Origin: Roseibium sp. MMSF_3544
GTDB taxonomy: Bacteria; Pseudomonadota; Alphaproteobacteria; Rhizobiales; Stappiaceae
DNA length: 64,000 nucleotides
Reading direction: 5' to 3'
Assembly (NCBI RefSeq): GCF_030732845.1
Contig: NZ_JASHKA010000005.1
Coordinates: 248,001-312,000 of the forward strand
Numbering within the stretch: the stretch's first letter is position 1; each line of letters begins with the position of its first letter. Under the pieces are notes generated by a model. The model was given only the letters and a program-made list of their open reading frames with translations. It was not told the origin of the DNA and searched no databases. This document shows positions 1 to 10,993 of the stretch, one piece after another. Position numbers and translations under genes: made by a program.

Positions 1-193
1 TAATCATGATTTCAAGTGTCGTTTTTGACTTTTTTGTGAAATTTGCGATGGCCGGGCCGCACAGGCTTTTCAAGTTTTGCGATCGGGGTGCTTTTCCAAG
101 AGCAGTCAACCTGTTACAGTTTTGGCAACGAAAGATATGGCCCGGGATTGCGCCGCCTGGAAGGCAGGAGCAGCAGGGCCTGAAAGGCAAAAC

Positions 194-1912
194 GTGACTG
201 AGTCAGGTCAGGAACCGCCCGTTTCCGGGCGTCGTACCGCTGACGAGTCCGGCAACAGTGGAACTCGGTCGGAGTTCAAGGGGTCCAACCGCCGTCGCAG
301 AAAGCGCCGGAAGGGACAGGGACCACAAGGCAAGCTCGCAGGCCCGGACAACGTGGCCGCGGCACCGACTCAAGGAGCGGGAGAATTCCCGGCTCAGGCT
401 GTTACTGGAATCGTCGCAAATCAAAACCAAGCACAGGCGCAGGCCGTGCAGGACGGATCGATTCCATCCGCCCCTTCGAAACGCCGGAGAAAGCGCCGAC
501 GTGGCCGTTCGGATCAAACTGGCGCGGGGCATGGGCAGGGTGTCCAGTCCGCAGACCACAGCCAAGCTGTAAGCGGCCAGCCAGGTACCGATACCTTTAC
601 AAGTCCAAAGGGGAAAAAGGCGGCCAATCGGCGTGGTCGGAAGCGCTGGCAGGCTTCCAAAAACACAAAAAGCAGCCAGACGACGAAGCGTGATGAACCG
701 CTTGCAAAAGAGGCAGCGGCGTCCGCCAATGACGGAACTCTCGCGGTAGAAGAAACGATACGGGACAAAAACGCCCTTCAAAAGGAAGGCTTCCGTCCAC
801 CGTCGTCGCGCGACGAAGCGACCGGGGTCACCCGAAACGAACCCGGCAAAAGGCGTGCGCGCACCGGTCAGCACAAAGCACCGCTTTATGCCGCGCTCGA
901 TCTGGGTACAAACAACTGCCGCTTGCTGATTGCAAGGCCGGAAGTGCGCGGATTTCGTGTTGTCGACGCCTATTCGAGGATCGTGCGTCTCGGCGAAGGT
1001 GTTGGATCCAACAAGCTACTTAGCGCGGCCGCAATGGATCGTGCCATTGATGCGCTCGCCAATTGCCACAGAAAGCTTGCCGATCGCGGTGTGCTCCGTT
1101 CTCGGCTCATTGCCACAGAAGCCTGCCGAGCCGCTGAAAACGGCATCGACTTCATAGACCGCGTTAAGGCGGAAACAGGTCTTGCGCTTGAAGTTGTCAA
1201 CCGGGAAACGGAGGCGAGGCTCGCTGTCGCAGGATGTGCCTCGCTTGTCGATCATGACGCGGACGGCGTCATCCTGTTCGACATCGGCGGGGGATCATCG
1301 GAAATCGTTTGGCTGGATCTGCGCAATAGGTGTGGCGCCAGAGGCTATGCCCTCACCAGGTTTATCAGGTCCTGGATTTCGCTTCCGGTCGGGGTCGTCA
1401 ATCTTGCCGAACGACATGGCGGCGTCCATGTGACGCCGGATATTTTTGAAGCCATGGTGGAGGATGCTGCCGATCATCTTGCTGCATTCAGCCTCGCAGA
1501 CAATCTGTCCGAGGCGATTTCCTCCGGGCGTGTGCACATGCTCGGCACGTCCGGCACCGTGACGACGCTGGCCGGTGTCCACCTGGGGCTGAGACGGTAC
1601 GACCGCAGACGTGTCGACGGCACCTGGCTCGATGACAACGATGTCGCGGCGATGATTGAACAACTGCGGCACATGCCGTATGAGGCCCGCGTGGAAAACC
1701 CCTGTATCGGCGCCGACCGCGCCGATCTTGTGCTGGCCGGCTGTGCCATTCTGGAAGCGATCCGCCGGCGCTGGAGCTGTTCGAGGCTTCGCGTTGCCGA
1801 CAGGGGACTTCGTGAAGGTATCTTGACCGAATTGATGGCTGCCGATGGCGTATGGGCCAACAGGAGGTCCGGCAAGCGCCAGGATCGCAGGCGCCAAAGG
1901 AATGCAATATGA
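194..1912 (+). CDS. Ppx/GppA family phosphatase with basic N-terminal tail
   Basis: Predicted exopolyphosphatase/guanosine pentaphosphate phosphohydrolase of the ASKHA fold, 572 aa. The catalytic core starts near residue 233 ([14 protein letters not shown], phosphate-binding loop 1), with loop 2 [13 protein letters not shown] near 360 and [13 protein letters not shown] near 449. The first ~225 residues are low-complexity and very basic, with three similar clusters ([24 protein letters not shown]), probably disordered and nucleic-acid or polyanion binding. I chose the GTG at 194 because AAAGG lies just upstream. An in-frame ATG at 137 and an open frame back to 77 are alternatives. The stop overlaps the rlmE start (ATGA), so the two genes are likely co-transcribed. 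Whether the substrate is polyphosphate or pppGpp cannot be told from sequence. Confidence 0.88.
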   Translation: MTESGQEPPVSGRRTADESGNSGTRSEFKGSNRRRRKRRKGQGPQGKLAGPDNVAAAPTQGAGEFPAQAVTGIVANQNQAQAQAVQDGSIPSAPSKRRRKRRRGRSDQTGAGHGQGVQSADHSQAVSGQPGTDTFTSPKGKKAANRRGRKRWQASKNTKSSQTTKRDEPLAKEAAASANDGTLAVEETIRDKNALQKEGFRPPSSRDEATGVTRNEPGKRRARTGQHKAPLYAALDLGTNNCRLLIARPEVRGFRVVDAYSRIVRLGEGVGSNKLLSAAAMDRAIDALANCHRKLADRGVLRSRLIATEACRAAENGIDFIDRVKAETGLALEVVNRETEARLAVAGCASLVDHDADGVILFDIGGGSSEIVWLDLRNRCGARGYALTRFIRSWISLPVGVVNLAERHGGVHVTPDIFEAMVEDAADHLAAFSLADNLSEAISSGRVHMLGTSGTVTTLAGVHLGLRRYDRRRVDGTWLDDNDVAAMIEQLRHMPYEARVENPCIGADRADLVLAGCAILEAIRRRWSCSRLRVADRGLREGILTELMAADGVWANRRSGKRQDRRRQRNAI

Positions 1913-2616
1913 GCCGTTCAAGAAAAGGGTCTGGCGACCGGGGCCTGCACGTCAAAGTCAAAACGGCCGCCGGCAGGCGCGAATCCTCCACACGCTGGCT
2001 GGAACGTCAGCTGAACGACCCCTATGTGCGTCGGGCTAAAGCGGACGGGTACCGGTCGCGGGCGGCCTACAAGCTGATTGAGATTGACGACAAGCATAAG
2101 CTTTTGAAGCCGGGATACCGGGTGGTCGATCTTGGATGTGCGCCGGGGGGCTGGTGCCAAGTGGCTGTGGAACGGGTCCAGTCGGGTGTCGATGCACCGA
2201 AAGTTGTCGGCATAGATTACCTCGATATGGATCATGTCCGCGGAGCGACCTTTCTCAAAAAGGACTTCCTTGATGACGATGCTCCGGCGGCATTGATGGA
2301 AGCGCTCGGAGGAAAAAAGCCTGATGTCGTTCTGTCTGACATGGCTGCGCCCACGACTGGCCATAAGCAGACCGATCACCTCCGCACCACGCATCTTTTC
2401 GAGATTGCAATCGATTTCGCGCGCCGAAACCTGGTTCCGGGAGGGTCTTTCCTGGCCAAAGTGTTCAGGGGTGGTACAGAAAACGCGTTGCTTCAGGATC
2501 TGAAACGCGAATTCAAGTCGGTTTCGCATCTGAAGCCACCGGCTAGCCGGAAGGAAAGTCCGGAACTCTATGTAATCGCAAAGGGGTTTCGCGGCAGCGA
2601 TCTGGATCCGGATTGA
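1909..2616 (+). CDS. rlmE: 23S rRNA (uridine-2'-O)-methyltransferase RlmE (FtsJ)
   Basis: SAM-dependent 2'-O-methyltransferase that modifies U2552 (E. coli numbering) in the ribosomal A-loop, helping late 50S assembly; 235 aa, usual size for the family. SAM-binding motif [11 protein letters not shown] is clear. The K-D-K-E catalytic tetrad can be read in [26 protein letters not shown] and RKESPELY. The ATG at 1909 is preceded by AAAGGA and overlaps the stop of the phosphatase gene by ATGA, so translational coupling is likely. A longer open frame back to 1852 is unlikely to be used. Confidence 0.95.
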   Translation: MSRSRKGSGDRGLHVKVKTAAGRRESSTRWLERQLNDPYVRRAKADGYRSRAAYKLIEIDDKHKLLKPGYRVVDLGCAPGGWCQVAVERVQSGVDAPKVVGIDYLDMDHVRGATFLKKDFLDDDAPAALMEALGGKKPDVVLSDMAAPTTGHKQTDHLRTTHLFEIAIDFARRNLVPGGSFLAKVFRGGTENALLQDLKREFKSVSHLKPPASRKESPELYVIAKGFRGSDLDPD

Positions 2617-2739
2617 GCGCGGTGTCAGTGGCCGTGAATAAGGACGTCCGAGCGGGAAAATGAGAGCCCTTTTCTTTCTGTCACCTGCGTGTTATTGACC
2701 CGCGCCAACTTCTCCGGCAACGCCGAAGCGACTCGATAG

Positions 2740-4296
<1,557 letters not shown>

Positions 4297-4346
4297 CCTG
4301 TTCTTGCGGTCTGAGGTGAAGCCTTGGACCGCACCAAAGGATCAAC

Positions 4347-5639
4347 ATGAAAGACGGCGGACGCCTGGCGGCTGCAATTGAAGTCCTGAGCGAGGTGGAA
4401 AGCCGCCACAGGCCGGCACAGGTCGCACTCAGGGACTGGGGAACGTCCCACCGGTTCGCCGGATCTGGCGACAGAACCGTGATCGGCAATCTCGTCTTTG
4501 ATGCATTGCGGAACAAGGCCTCGCTCGCGGCACGGATGAAGAGCGATCAGCCAAGAGCGCTTGTACTTGGAACTTACGCGCTGACCTGGAACAAGGGTGT
4601 TGAGGCGGTCGTTTCCGCCATTTCCGAAGACCGGCACGCGCCCGAACCGCTCGAGGCCAGCGAGATGTCGGCGCTCGGCGAGGACAACACGAAAGACATG
4701 CCTGCTGTCGCGAAGGCCGATGTTCCCGACTGGTTGTGGCCTGCGTTTACCACCGCCTTTGGAGACGCCGCCGTAGACGAAGGCAGTGCGCTTGCGGCCC
4801 GCGCACCCGTGGATCTACGGACCAACACTTTGAAGTCCGACCGGGACAAGGTCCTGAAGCGGTTGGCACATACACAAGCCGTTGCAGCGAAACTGTCTCC
4901 GCTCGGGATTCGAATTGACGCCAAGCCAGGTCTCGGGCGCATGCCCCACGTACAGGCCGAAGAAGGATATCGGAAAGGCTGGTTCGAACTCCAGGACGAG
5001 GCCAGCCAGTTGGCTGCGATCCTGGCTCAGGCTGCACCGGGTGAACAGGTTCTTGACTATTGTGCCGGAGGGGGCGGCAAAACGCTGGCGCTTGCCGCAT
5101 CCATGCAGAACAAGGGACAGCTTTACGCCTACGATGCCGACAGGTTGCGCCTTGCGCCCATCCATGAACGTCTGCAAAGGGCAGGCGTGCGCAACATTCA
5201 GGTTCGCGATCCCGCCAGTTCGTCGCTCGAGGATCTAAACGGCCAGATGGATCTGGTATTTATCGATGCACCTTGCACAGGAACAGGTGTTTGGCGCCGC
5301 AGACCGGATTCAAAATGGCGCCTTACGGAAAAGGCGCTGGCTGACCGGATTCAGGATCAGCGTGACGTGCTCGAACATGCCGCCGATTATGTGAAGCCGG
5401 GCGGACGCCTGGTCTATGTGACCTGTTCGGTGCTGCCCGGTGAAAACCAGGCTCAGGTGGACTGGTTCTTGGAGAAAAACAACGGTTTCCAGCCAAAAAG
5501 TGTTGCTGATGCCTGGCAAACGCTTTTGCCGGGAGCAGCACCCCCCACTTACATCACCGAACGCGGTGAAATTTTGCTGACACCGGCCTCGACAGAAACA
5601 GACGGTTTTTTTGTCTCAATGCTGGAGCGGCAAGCCTGA
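4347..5639 (+). CDS. rsmB: RsmB-family rRNA m5C methyltransferase
   Basis: RsmB/NOP-family SAM-dependent RNA cytosine-5 methyltransferase, probably acting on 16S rRNA C967. 430 aa: an N-terminal NusB-like helical region (about 1-130), then the Rossmann methyltransferase domain with VLDYCAGGGGKTLALA (SAM motif I), FIDAPCTGTGVWRRRPD (motif IV, Pro-Cys) and YVTCSVLPGENQAQV (motif VI, Thr-Cys nucleophile). Start ATG with AAAGGA eight bases upstream. Follows guaB by 50 nt and may share its transcript. Exact target base is inferred from the family; other RsmB-like paralogues exist in this class. Confidence 0.85.
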   Translation: MKDGGRLAAAIEVLSEVESRHRPAQVALRDWGTSHRFAGSGDRTVIGNLVFDALRNKASLAARMKSDQPRALVLGTYALTWNKGVEAVVSAISEDRHAPEPLEASEMSALGEDNTKDMPAVAKADVPDWLWPAFTTAFGDAAVDEGSALAARAPVDLRTNTLKSDRDKVLKRLAHTQAVAAKLSPLGIRIDAKPGLGRMPHVQAEEGYRKGWFELQDEASQLAAILAQAAPGEQVLDYCAGGGGKTLALAASMQNKGQLYAYDADRLRLAPIHERLQRAGVRNIQVRDPASSSLEDLNGQMDLVFIDAPCTGTGVWRRRPDSKWRLTEKALADRIQDQRDVLEHAADYVKPGGRLVYVTCSVLPGENQAQVDWFLEKNNGFQPKSVADAWQTLLPGAAPPTYITERGEILLTPASTETDGFFVSMLERQA

Positions 5640-5640
5640 A

Positions 5641-6855
5641 TTAGGTGCGGTCGCGTCGTTGGAGCCCGAGCACGTTGGGCTGAGCCTCTTTGTGTGACAA
5701 CGGTTTGGGCACCGGCTTTTGCAATTCGGAACGTGGTTCGGTGATGTCTGTTGTCTCTGAACGCGTAACAGAACGTTCTTCGTTGCCTGACAAACCCGCT
5801 TCGCGCTGTCCCAAACTCTCAGATTCGCTTGCCGCTGCCGTCGCTTGTGAAGCGGTCTCGAGCGAACGCATCACCTTGATCTGATGCTCGGCGATCAAGC
5901 CTTCGGCAAGTTTTCTTGTTTTGTCATCGAGCGCCTTTCCGGCGGCAATTCCGGTCAACACGCCGCGAGCCTCTTCGGGAAATTTGAGCGCGGCCAACGC
6001 AGCACCAATTGCGTTGAGAGGATCAGCTGCACGCGTGTCGAGAATGTGGGCATCAAGGGAATACTTGAGCGCCTGAATCAGGTCTCCGCGTTTTCTGGCA
6101 AGCACACTCAGTCGCACAAGAACCGATTGAGAGTCCGGTTGAAGCTTCAGCGCCGCTTCACCGGCTTCATACGCATCGTCCAGGGCGCCTTTGCCTGCAA
6201 GGGCATCTGACAGGATCTCAAGTGGCAATGGATCGGCCGGTGCTACTTCGTTCGCCCTGATTGTGAGTTCGATCACCTCGTCATAGCGTTTTCTCAACTG
6301 GAGAACGTCTGCGAGACCCAGCAGCGATTCAAAATGGGACGGATCCGCCTTGAGCGCCTTGCGGTAGGCGGCGATTGAAGCAGCGCTTTGCCCCGTCTTT
6401 GCCTGCGTTTGTGCAAAGAGTGAAAGTACGGCCGGAGAATCAGGGAGCAGATTGATGAGTTGTTTTGCAGGTGCCAATGCGTCAGCGGGTTTGCCTGCTT
6501 TTAGGTAGACGCTCGCGAGGCCATAGAGTGCGTTGCGATTTTCAGGAACGTGCGCGAGTACATCCTTGAAGTTTTGCAGGGCGTTTTCGCTATCGCCGAG
6601 CAGCAACTGGCAATTTCCAAGGCTCGCGCGTGCATTCAGATTATCAGGTTCGGCAAAGACGATGCGACGCAATTGCGATTGCGCTTCTTCAAGATAACCC
6701 GCCTGCAGCAGCGCGGATGCCGTCTTGTAGGCGATCTCCGAATCTTGTGGGGAAAGCTCCTGGGCCTTTAGGTAAGAGACAAGTGCCTTGTCGAGATTTC
6801 CCGACTGCTCCAGGGCTAGTGCTTCCTCGAACACCGTGCGGGCGTTTGCGGTCAT
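5641..6855 (-). CDS. Tetratricopeptide repeat protein
   Basis: 404-aa protein made mostly of TPR helix pairs from residue 1 to about 330 (typical units such as ALVSYLKAQELSPQDSEIAY, then LGNCQLLLGDSENALQNF). The tail from about residue 340 is polar, rich in Ser, Glu and Ala, and looks disordered. No signal peptide or membrane segment is visible, so it is probably a cytosolic scaffold for protein-protein contacts. Specific partner unknown. It ends one base after the rsmB stop (convergent) and is divergent from guaA. Confidence 0.82.
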   Translation of the reverse strand: MTANARTVFEEALALEQSGNLDKALVSYLKAQELSPQDSEIAYKTASALLQAGYLEEAQSQLRRIVFAEPDNLNARASLGNCQLLLGDSENALQNFKDVLAHVPENRNALYGLASVYLKAGKPADALAPAKQLINLLPDSPAVLSLFAQTQAKTGQSAASIAAYRKALKADPSHFESLLGLADVLQLRKRYDEVIELTIRANEVAPADPLPLEILSDALAGKGALDDAYEAGEAALKLQPDSQSVLVRLSVLARKRGDLIQALKYSLDAHILDTRAADPLNAIGAALAALKFPEEARGVLTGIAAGKALDDKTRKLAEGLIAEHQIKVMRSLETASQATAAASESESLGQREAGLSGNEERSVTRSETTDITEPRSELQKPVPKPLSHKEAQPNVLGLQRRDRT

Positions 6856-7116
6856 TTCATATCCGATGCGTTGAAGACCCGATCCATGCCCGATCCATTG
6901 ATGTGATTTTTGCGGTTGCCCAAATTTTAGGGAGCAGTGGGCAGCGGGTCAAAATGGAAATTCAGCCGTGCACAGCTTGTCGTTCTATCCGGTCGCGAGA
7001 GTGTCAGCCGTACAGGCGCGCAAATCGGCGCTGTGACCTTAGATTTTCCTGTGCGAGATGCGTTTCAAAGCCATATCCTGCTTCTCTTTGAAAGTCAGAC
7101 CGGTTAGAAGCTGCGC

Positions 7117-8673
7117 ATGACCCATCATGATCGCCTTCTCATCATAGACTTCGGCTCCCAGGTGACCCAGCTCATCGCCCGGCGCCTGCGTGAATTGAGT
7201 GTCTATTGCGAAATTCACCCATTTCAGAACGTTACTGACGCATTCATTGCGGAGTTCAAACCGAAGGCAGTGATTTTTTCCGGTGGCCCGTCATCTGTCT
7301 TCGCTGACGGAGCACCGATGCCGCCAAAATCGGTGTTTGAGTTAGGTGTCCCGATCCTGGGTATCTGCTATGGCCAGCAGGTCATGATGCACTTGCTCGG
7401 CGGCAAGGTTGAACGAGGTCATGGAACCGCAGAATTCGGCAGGACCTATGTTACGCCAAAGGACACGCAACTGGCGCTGCTTGAAGGCTGGTTCGATGAC
7501 GATCGGGAACAGGTCTGGATGAGCCACGGCGACCACGTAAGTGAGATCGCGCCAGGCTTCGATGTTTACGGCACCTCGCCGAATGCACCCTTTGCGATCA
7601 CCGCCGACACCCAACGGAAATTCTTCGCAGTTCAATTCCACCCGGAAGTGCACCACACGCCGAACGGTAAGAAGCTCTACGAAAATTTCGTTCGCCTGTC
7701 TGGCTTTACCGGCGACTGGACGATGGGTGCCTATCGCGACGATGCGATTGCCAAGATCCGTGAACAGGTCGGCGACAAGAAGGTCATTTGCGGCCTGTCC
7801 GGAGGCGTCGACAGCTCGGTCGCGGCGGTTCTGATCCATGAAGCGATTGGCGATCAACTGACGTGCGTGTTCGTCGATCATGGCCTGCTTCGGCTCAATG
7901 AAGCAGACGAAGTGGTGTCCATGTTTCGCGATCACTACAACATTCCGCTGATCCATGCGGATGAAACAGACTTGTTTCTTAATGCCCTTGAAGGGGTGTC
8001 TGATCCCGAAACGAAGCGCAAGACGATCGGCAAACTGTTTATCGACGTATTTCAAAAATACGCCAACGAGATCGACGGCGCCGAGTTTCTGGCCCAGGGA
8101 ACGCTTTATCCCGACGTCATTGAAAGTGTCAGCTTTTCCGGAGGGCCGTCCGTCACCATCAAGTCTCACCACAATGTGGGTGGACTGCCGGAGAAGATGG
8201 GCTTGAAACTGGTTGAGCCGCTTCGCGAACTGTTCAAGGACGAGGTGAGGGCGCTCGGACGTGAACTTGGTCTGCCGGATCACTTTATCGGTCGGCACCC
8301 GTTCCCCGGTCCGGGACTTGCAATCCGCTGCCCGGGCGAGATTACGCGCGACAAGCTTGAAATTTTGCGCCGGGCGGATGCCGTCTATATCGACCAGATA
8401 CGCAAGCATGGTCTTTATGATGACATCTGGCAGGCGTTTGTTGCGATTCTACCCGTGCGCACAGTTGGGGTCATGGGCGACGACCGGACCTACGACTATG
8501 CTTGCGCATTGCGGGCTGTCACGTCCGTCGACGGAATGACCGCGGACTATTTTCCTTTCAGCCACGAGTTCCTTGGTGAAACGGCGACGCGCATCATCAA
8601 TGAGGTGCAAGGAATAAACCGGGTTACCTACGACATCACCTCCAAGCCTCCGGGCACGATCGAGTGGGAGTAA
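7117..8673 (+). CDS. guaA: GMP synthase (glutamine-hydrolysing) GuaA
   Basis: Converts XMP to GMP using ATP and glutamine ammonia. 518 aa, with an N-terminal class I glutamine amidotransferase (Cys84 in GICYGQQ, later [10 protein letters not shown] with the catalytic His/Glu). The ATP pyrophosphatase domain has the PP-loop [11 protein letters not shown] at about 227-237. The C-terminal dimerisation domain ends in the family-typical KPPGTIEWE. It is complete. The reading frame stays open after the TAA stop, into the next ORF (see the 8725-9201 entry). Confidence 0.97.
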   Translation: MTHHDRLLIIDFGSQVTQLIARRLRELSVYCEIHPFQNVTDAFIAEFKPKAVIFSGGPSSVFADGAPMPPKSVFELGVPILGICYGQQVMMHLLGGKVERGHGTAEFGRTYVTPKDTQLALLEGWFDDDREQVWMSHGDHVSEIAPGFDVYGTSPNAPFAITADTQRKFFAVQFHPEVHHTPNGKKLYENFVRLSGFTGDWTMGAYRDDAIAKIREQVGDKKVICGLSGGVDSSVAAVLIHEAIGDQLTCVFVDHGLLRLNEADEVVSMFRDHYNIPLIHADETDLFLNALEGVSDPETKRKTIGKLFIDVFQKYANEIDGAEFLAQGTLYPDVIESVSFSGGPSVTIKSHHNVGGLPEKMGLKLVEPLRELFKDEVRALGRELGLPDHFIGRHPFPGPGLAIRCPGEITRDKLEILRRADAVYIDQIRKHGLYDDIWQAFVAILPVRTVGVMGDDRTYDYACALRAVTSVDGMTADYFPFSHEFLGETATRIINEVQGINRVTYDITSKPPGTIEWE

Positions 8674-8724
8674 CTTTCAATCGAGTTCTCACCGGATTGC
8701 AGCTCATGTGCCGCGCTTTGTTGC

Positions 8725-9201
8725 GTGGTCTTTGCCTTTGACAAATCGGAGTCCTTCGGCATCGACAAGAATGCGGGAGAAGTCTGTCCTCATCTGACAG
8801 CTGCCGATCGATGTGGAATATTCGCTCTGAGGGAAGATCGCGGCTTCAAGGGATGCATCACTTATGACTGCTATGGCGCCGGTCAGCGTGTAACCCAAGA
8901 GGTCTTCGAGGGAAGAAGCTGGCGGGACGATCCTGCTTTGAAGGCGCTCATGGGGGAAGCGCTCTCTGTCATGCGCCGGATTCACGAACTTCTCCTGTTG
9001 CTGCAATCCGCAAAGCAGTTTCCGTTAACCGGTAGCGAGAAGGCAGAACTTGTGAAGTGGGAGCAAAAGTTGATCCCGGAAACTGCGTGGACACAAGCAG
9101 GCCTTCGCGCGTTTCCATTGGATACAACCACGCGCGGCGTGAAGACCTTCCTGGAAACGTTGCGTCACCACGTTACGTCGCTTGCTACTGGGCACACTTG
9201 A
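8725..9201 (+). CDS. Cys-motif protein (N-terminal domain type of pentapeptide-repeat proteins), start unresolved
   Basis: From the GTG at 8725 the frame gives 158 aa including CPHLTAADRCGIFALRE and FKGCITYDCYGAGQRVTQ. I recognise this Cys-rich signature from proteins often annotated as pentapeptide-repeat containing, though no pentapeptide repeats occur here. The characteristic DCxxCxALCC element is encoded just upstream in the same frame (8695-8724: DCSSCAALCC), but no ATG, GTG or TTG precedes it. The frame runs back to the guaA stop at 8671-8673. An ATC at 8680 sits 9 nt after a GGGAG, and would give 173 aa. The 3' end overlaps the end of the convergent DksA-type gene by 17 nt. Function unknown; a Cys-ligated metal or redox site is conceivable. 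Confidence 0.6.
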   Translation: MVFAFDKSESFGIDKNAGEVCPHLTAADRCGIFALREDRGFKGCITYDCYGAGQRVTQEVFEGRSWRDDPALKALMGEALSVMRRIHELLLLLQSAKQFPLTGSEKAELVKWEQKLIPETAWTQAGLRAFPLDTTTRGVKTFLETLRHHVTSLATGHT

Positions 9202-9517
9202 TACAAAACGCGGCCGCCGGGTCGACCTCTAGACGCTTTTCGGCGATTTCCTCATCGCAGCCAACGCAGTATCCGTAGTCGCCATCGTCAAGTCGCTTCA
9301 AGGCAGCCGATATTTTCTGGATATCAGCACGCCGTTGCCGTTCTGAGGCCTGTGCCATCGCCTGACCCTGCAGCGCATCCATGCGCGAAAGCCTGCCAAC
9401 GGACTGTTGGTCGAGTGTGACCGTCGCTCTCGCGTCTTCAGAGAGTTCGCTATAAGATTCAAGTTCTTGTTTGAGAGCCATGAGCCGGTCGCGCACGGTC
9501 TTTTCATCAAACGGCAT
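9185..9517 (-). CDS. DksA/TraR-family C4 zinc finger protein
   Basis: 110-aa protein. An N-terminal coiled-coil helix pair (about 1-75) is followed by a DksA-type zinc finger, CVGC-x17-CIKC, at the C terminus. Short DksA/TraR-like proteins bind the secondary channel of RNA polymerase, and this one lacks the longer N-terminal part of canonical DksA. The ATG at 9517 has a strong GGAGGAAA Shine-Dalgarno. The open frame continues upstream to 9742 but that part is not protein-like. Whether it senses ppGpp or acts as a minor paralogue of DksA is unknown. Confidence 0.85.
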   Translation of the reverse strand: MPFDEKTVRDRLMALKQELESYSELSEDARATVTLDQQSVGRLSRMDALQGQAMAQASERQRRADIQKISAALKRLDDGDYGYCVGCDEEIAEKRLEVDPAAAFCIKCAQ

Positions 9518-9682
9518 TTGTTTCCTCCAGCTAAAACAATGGAGAAAGCGGACCCAATACGCAAGCAGGGGAAATTCTGCAGCTTTGACGGGTTTCAAAG
9601 AAAGAAACGCATGACGTATTCGTGACTTTGTATCGGCGGCAACCGTTTGCAAGGATGCGCGACACTTCAAGGAGTTAGACAT

Positions 9683-10060
9683 ATGAATTTGCGAAAGATC
9701 CTGCGCCTTGCCACTATGCTGACCGCGATTATTGGGTTCCACGCGCCAGCCAGTGCAGGGGATGTTGAAATCGTCGAAGCAACGGCCAGGAAGAGCGGCG
9801 ACAACTGGACGTTTTCAGTAACACTCAAACATGGCGACACCGGCTGGGATCATTACGCGGATCTCTGGCAGGTCTATGCGCCTGACGGCACGCTTTTGGG
9901 GGAACGTGTTCTTTTGCATCCCCATGTCGAAGAGCAGCCGTTCACACGTTCGCTATCCGGCGTTGTTGTTCCTGACGACCTTGACGAAGTCGTCATCCGG
10001 GCAAGGGACACCGTTCACGGCGTGTCGCCTCAGGAATACAGGCTCAAGTTGCCTCGTTAG
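9683..10060 (+). CDS. Small secreted protein, function unknown
   Basis: 125 aa with a clear Sec signal peptide (MNLRKILRLATMLTAIIGF, cleavage probably after HAPASA). The mature part is about 100 residues, predicted beta-rich, with alternating hydrophobic strands and the sequence GDTGWDHYADLWQVYAPDG. ATG 9683 has AAGGAG at 9669-9674. The gene is divergent from the DksA-type gene. I recognise it only as a conserved hypothetical periplasmic protein; no catalytic motif is seen. Confidence 0.75.
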   Translation: MNLRKILRLATMLTAIIGFHAPASAGDVEIVEATARKSGDNWTFSVTLKHGDTGWDHYADLWQVYAPDGTLLGERVLLHPHVEEQPFTRSLSGVVVPDDLDEVVIRARDTVHGVSPQEYRLKLPR

Positions 10061-10074
10061 GCCATGAGTGTGCT

Positions 10075-10710
10075 TTAGCCACCCATCAACGTGAGCACAC
10101 CATCGGCGACGAATTGAACCGAAAGTGCAGCCAACAAGACACCCAGCAGACGCGTGATGACGAGCTGCGCAGTTTCGCCAAGCAACCGCTCCAGCTTGTC
10201 TGCAACGAGAAACGCACCCAAACAGCTAAGTAGGATGATCGCGATCACACCGCCAAGACCGGCATAGCTCACAGTATCCGGCGCCTGGCTTGAAAGAAGA
10301 ATAATGGCGGAAATCGTCGCCGGGCCCGAAATCAGCGGGATCGCCAGTGGAAAGATGGCAATTTCATTGACGGTACCGTGGTGTCCCTGCGCCTCGACGG
10401 CCTTTTCTGCCGTCTCTGCTTTTCGTTCCTGTCTCTTGCCGAAGACCATTTCAATTGCGATCAGGAAAAGCAGGATGCCGCCGGCGACGCGAAAGGCTGA
10501 CACGGAAATACCAAGCACATTGAGGACGGTCTGACCGGAAGCATAAAAGATCAGGAGAATGCCTGCCGCCGTAAGCGTCGCCCTTATCGCAACTTTTCGC
10601 CGGTCTGCCTGGCTCATCCCGGCGGTGACAGCCAGAAACATAGGCGCCAAACCGACTGGATCGATAGTCACGAAAAGGGTCGCAAATGCGTTGATGAAAT
10701 AGTCGACCAT
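10075..10710 (-). CDS. MarC-family inner membrane protein
   Basis: 211 aa with about six hydrophobic helices and the MarC/UPF0056 signatures TIDPVGLAPMFLA near the start and FPLAIPLISGPATISAIILL in the middle. A basic/acidic cytosolic loop (FGKRQERKAETAEKAVEAQG) separates the two halves. The family is widespread but its transported substrate is not established; the old link to multiple antibiotic resistance was not upheld. Convergent with the secreted protein gene, 14 nt apart. Confidence 0.9.
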   Translation of the reverse strand: MVDYFINAFATLFVTIDPVGLAPMFLAVTAGMSQADRRKVAIRATLTAAGILLIFYASGQTVLNVLGISVSAFRVAGGILLFLIAIEMVFGKRQERKAETAEKAVEAQGHHGTVNEIAIFPLAIPLISGPATISAIILLSSQAPDTVSYAGLGGVIAIILLSCLGAFLVADKLERLLGETAQLVITRLLGVLLAALSVQFVADGVLTLMGG

Positions 10711-10993
10711 TTCGGGTCATTTCCTTGAAAGCAGACATTGTTGAAACAGCAGATTGAAGCCTGCTTCGGGAGGGTATCACACAGCCTTGCAACGTGCCGT
10801 TTGAGGCTTGGATTCGGCCTTGTTACAGCGGTTTGAAGGCGACCGCGACCTGCTTTTGGCAAATCATTTTACAGCCCTGTGAATACTCTCCTTAAAGTAC
10901 TGAAACAAAATGTCTTTTAGCTACGCGGAAAACCACTTCAAATTTGGCCCGCGCACTTGAATCGGCTATAAAAGAGGCAGCAATAACAATGAA

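Noticed and set aside
6-197. 63-aa open frame at the very start
   Set aside because: No ribosome binding site, no recognisable domain, and it runs into the start of the phosphatase gene.
203-874. 223-aa minus-strand frame opposite the basic tail of the phosphatase
   Set aside because: Shadow of an Arg/Lys-rich coding region; composition is biased and no family is recognisable.
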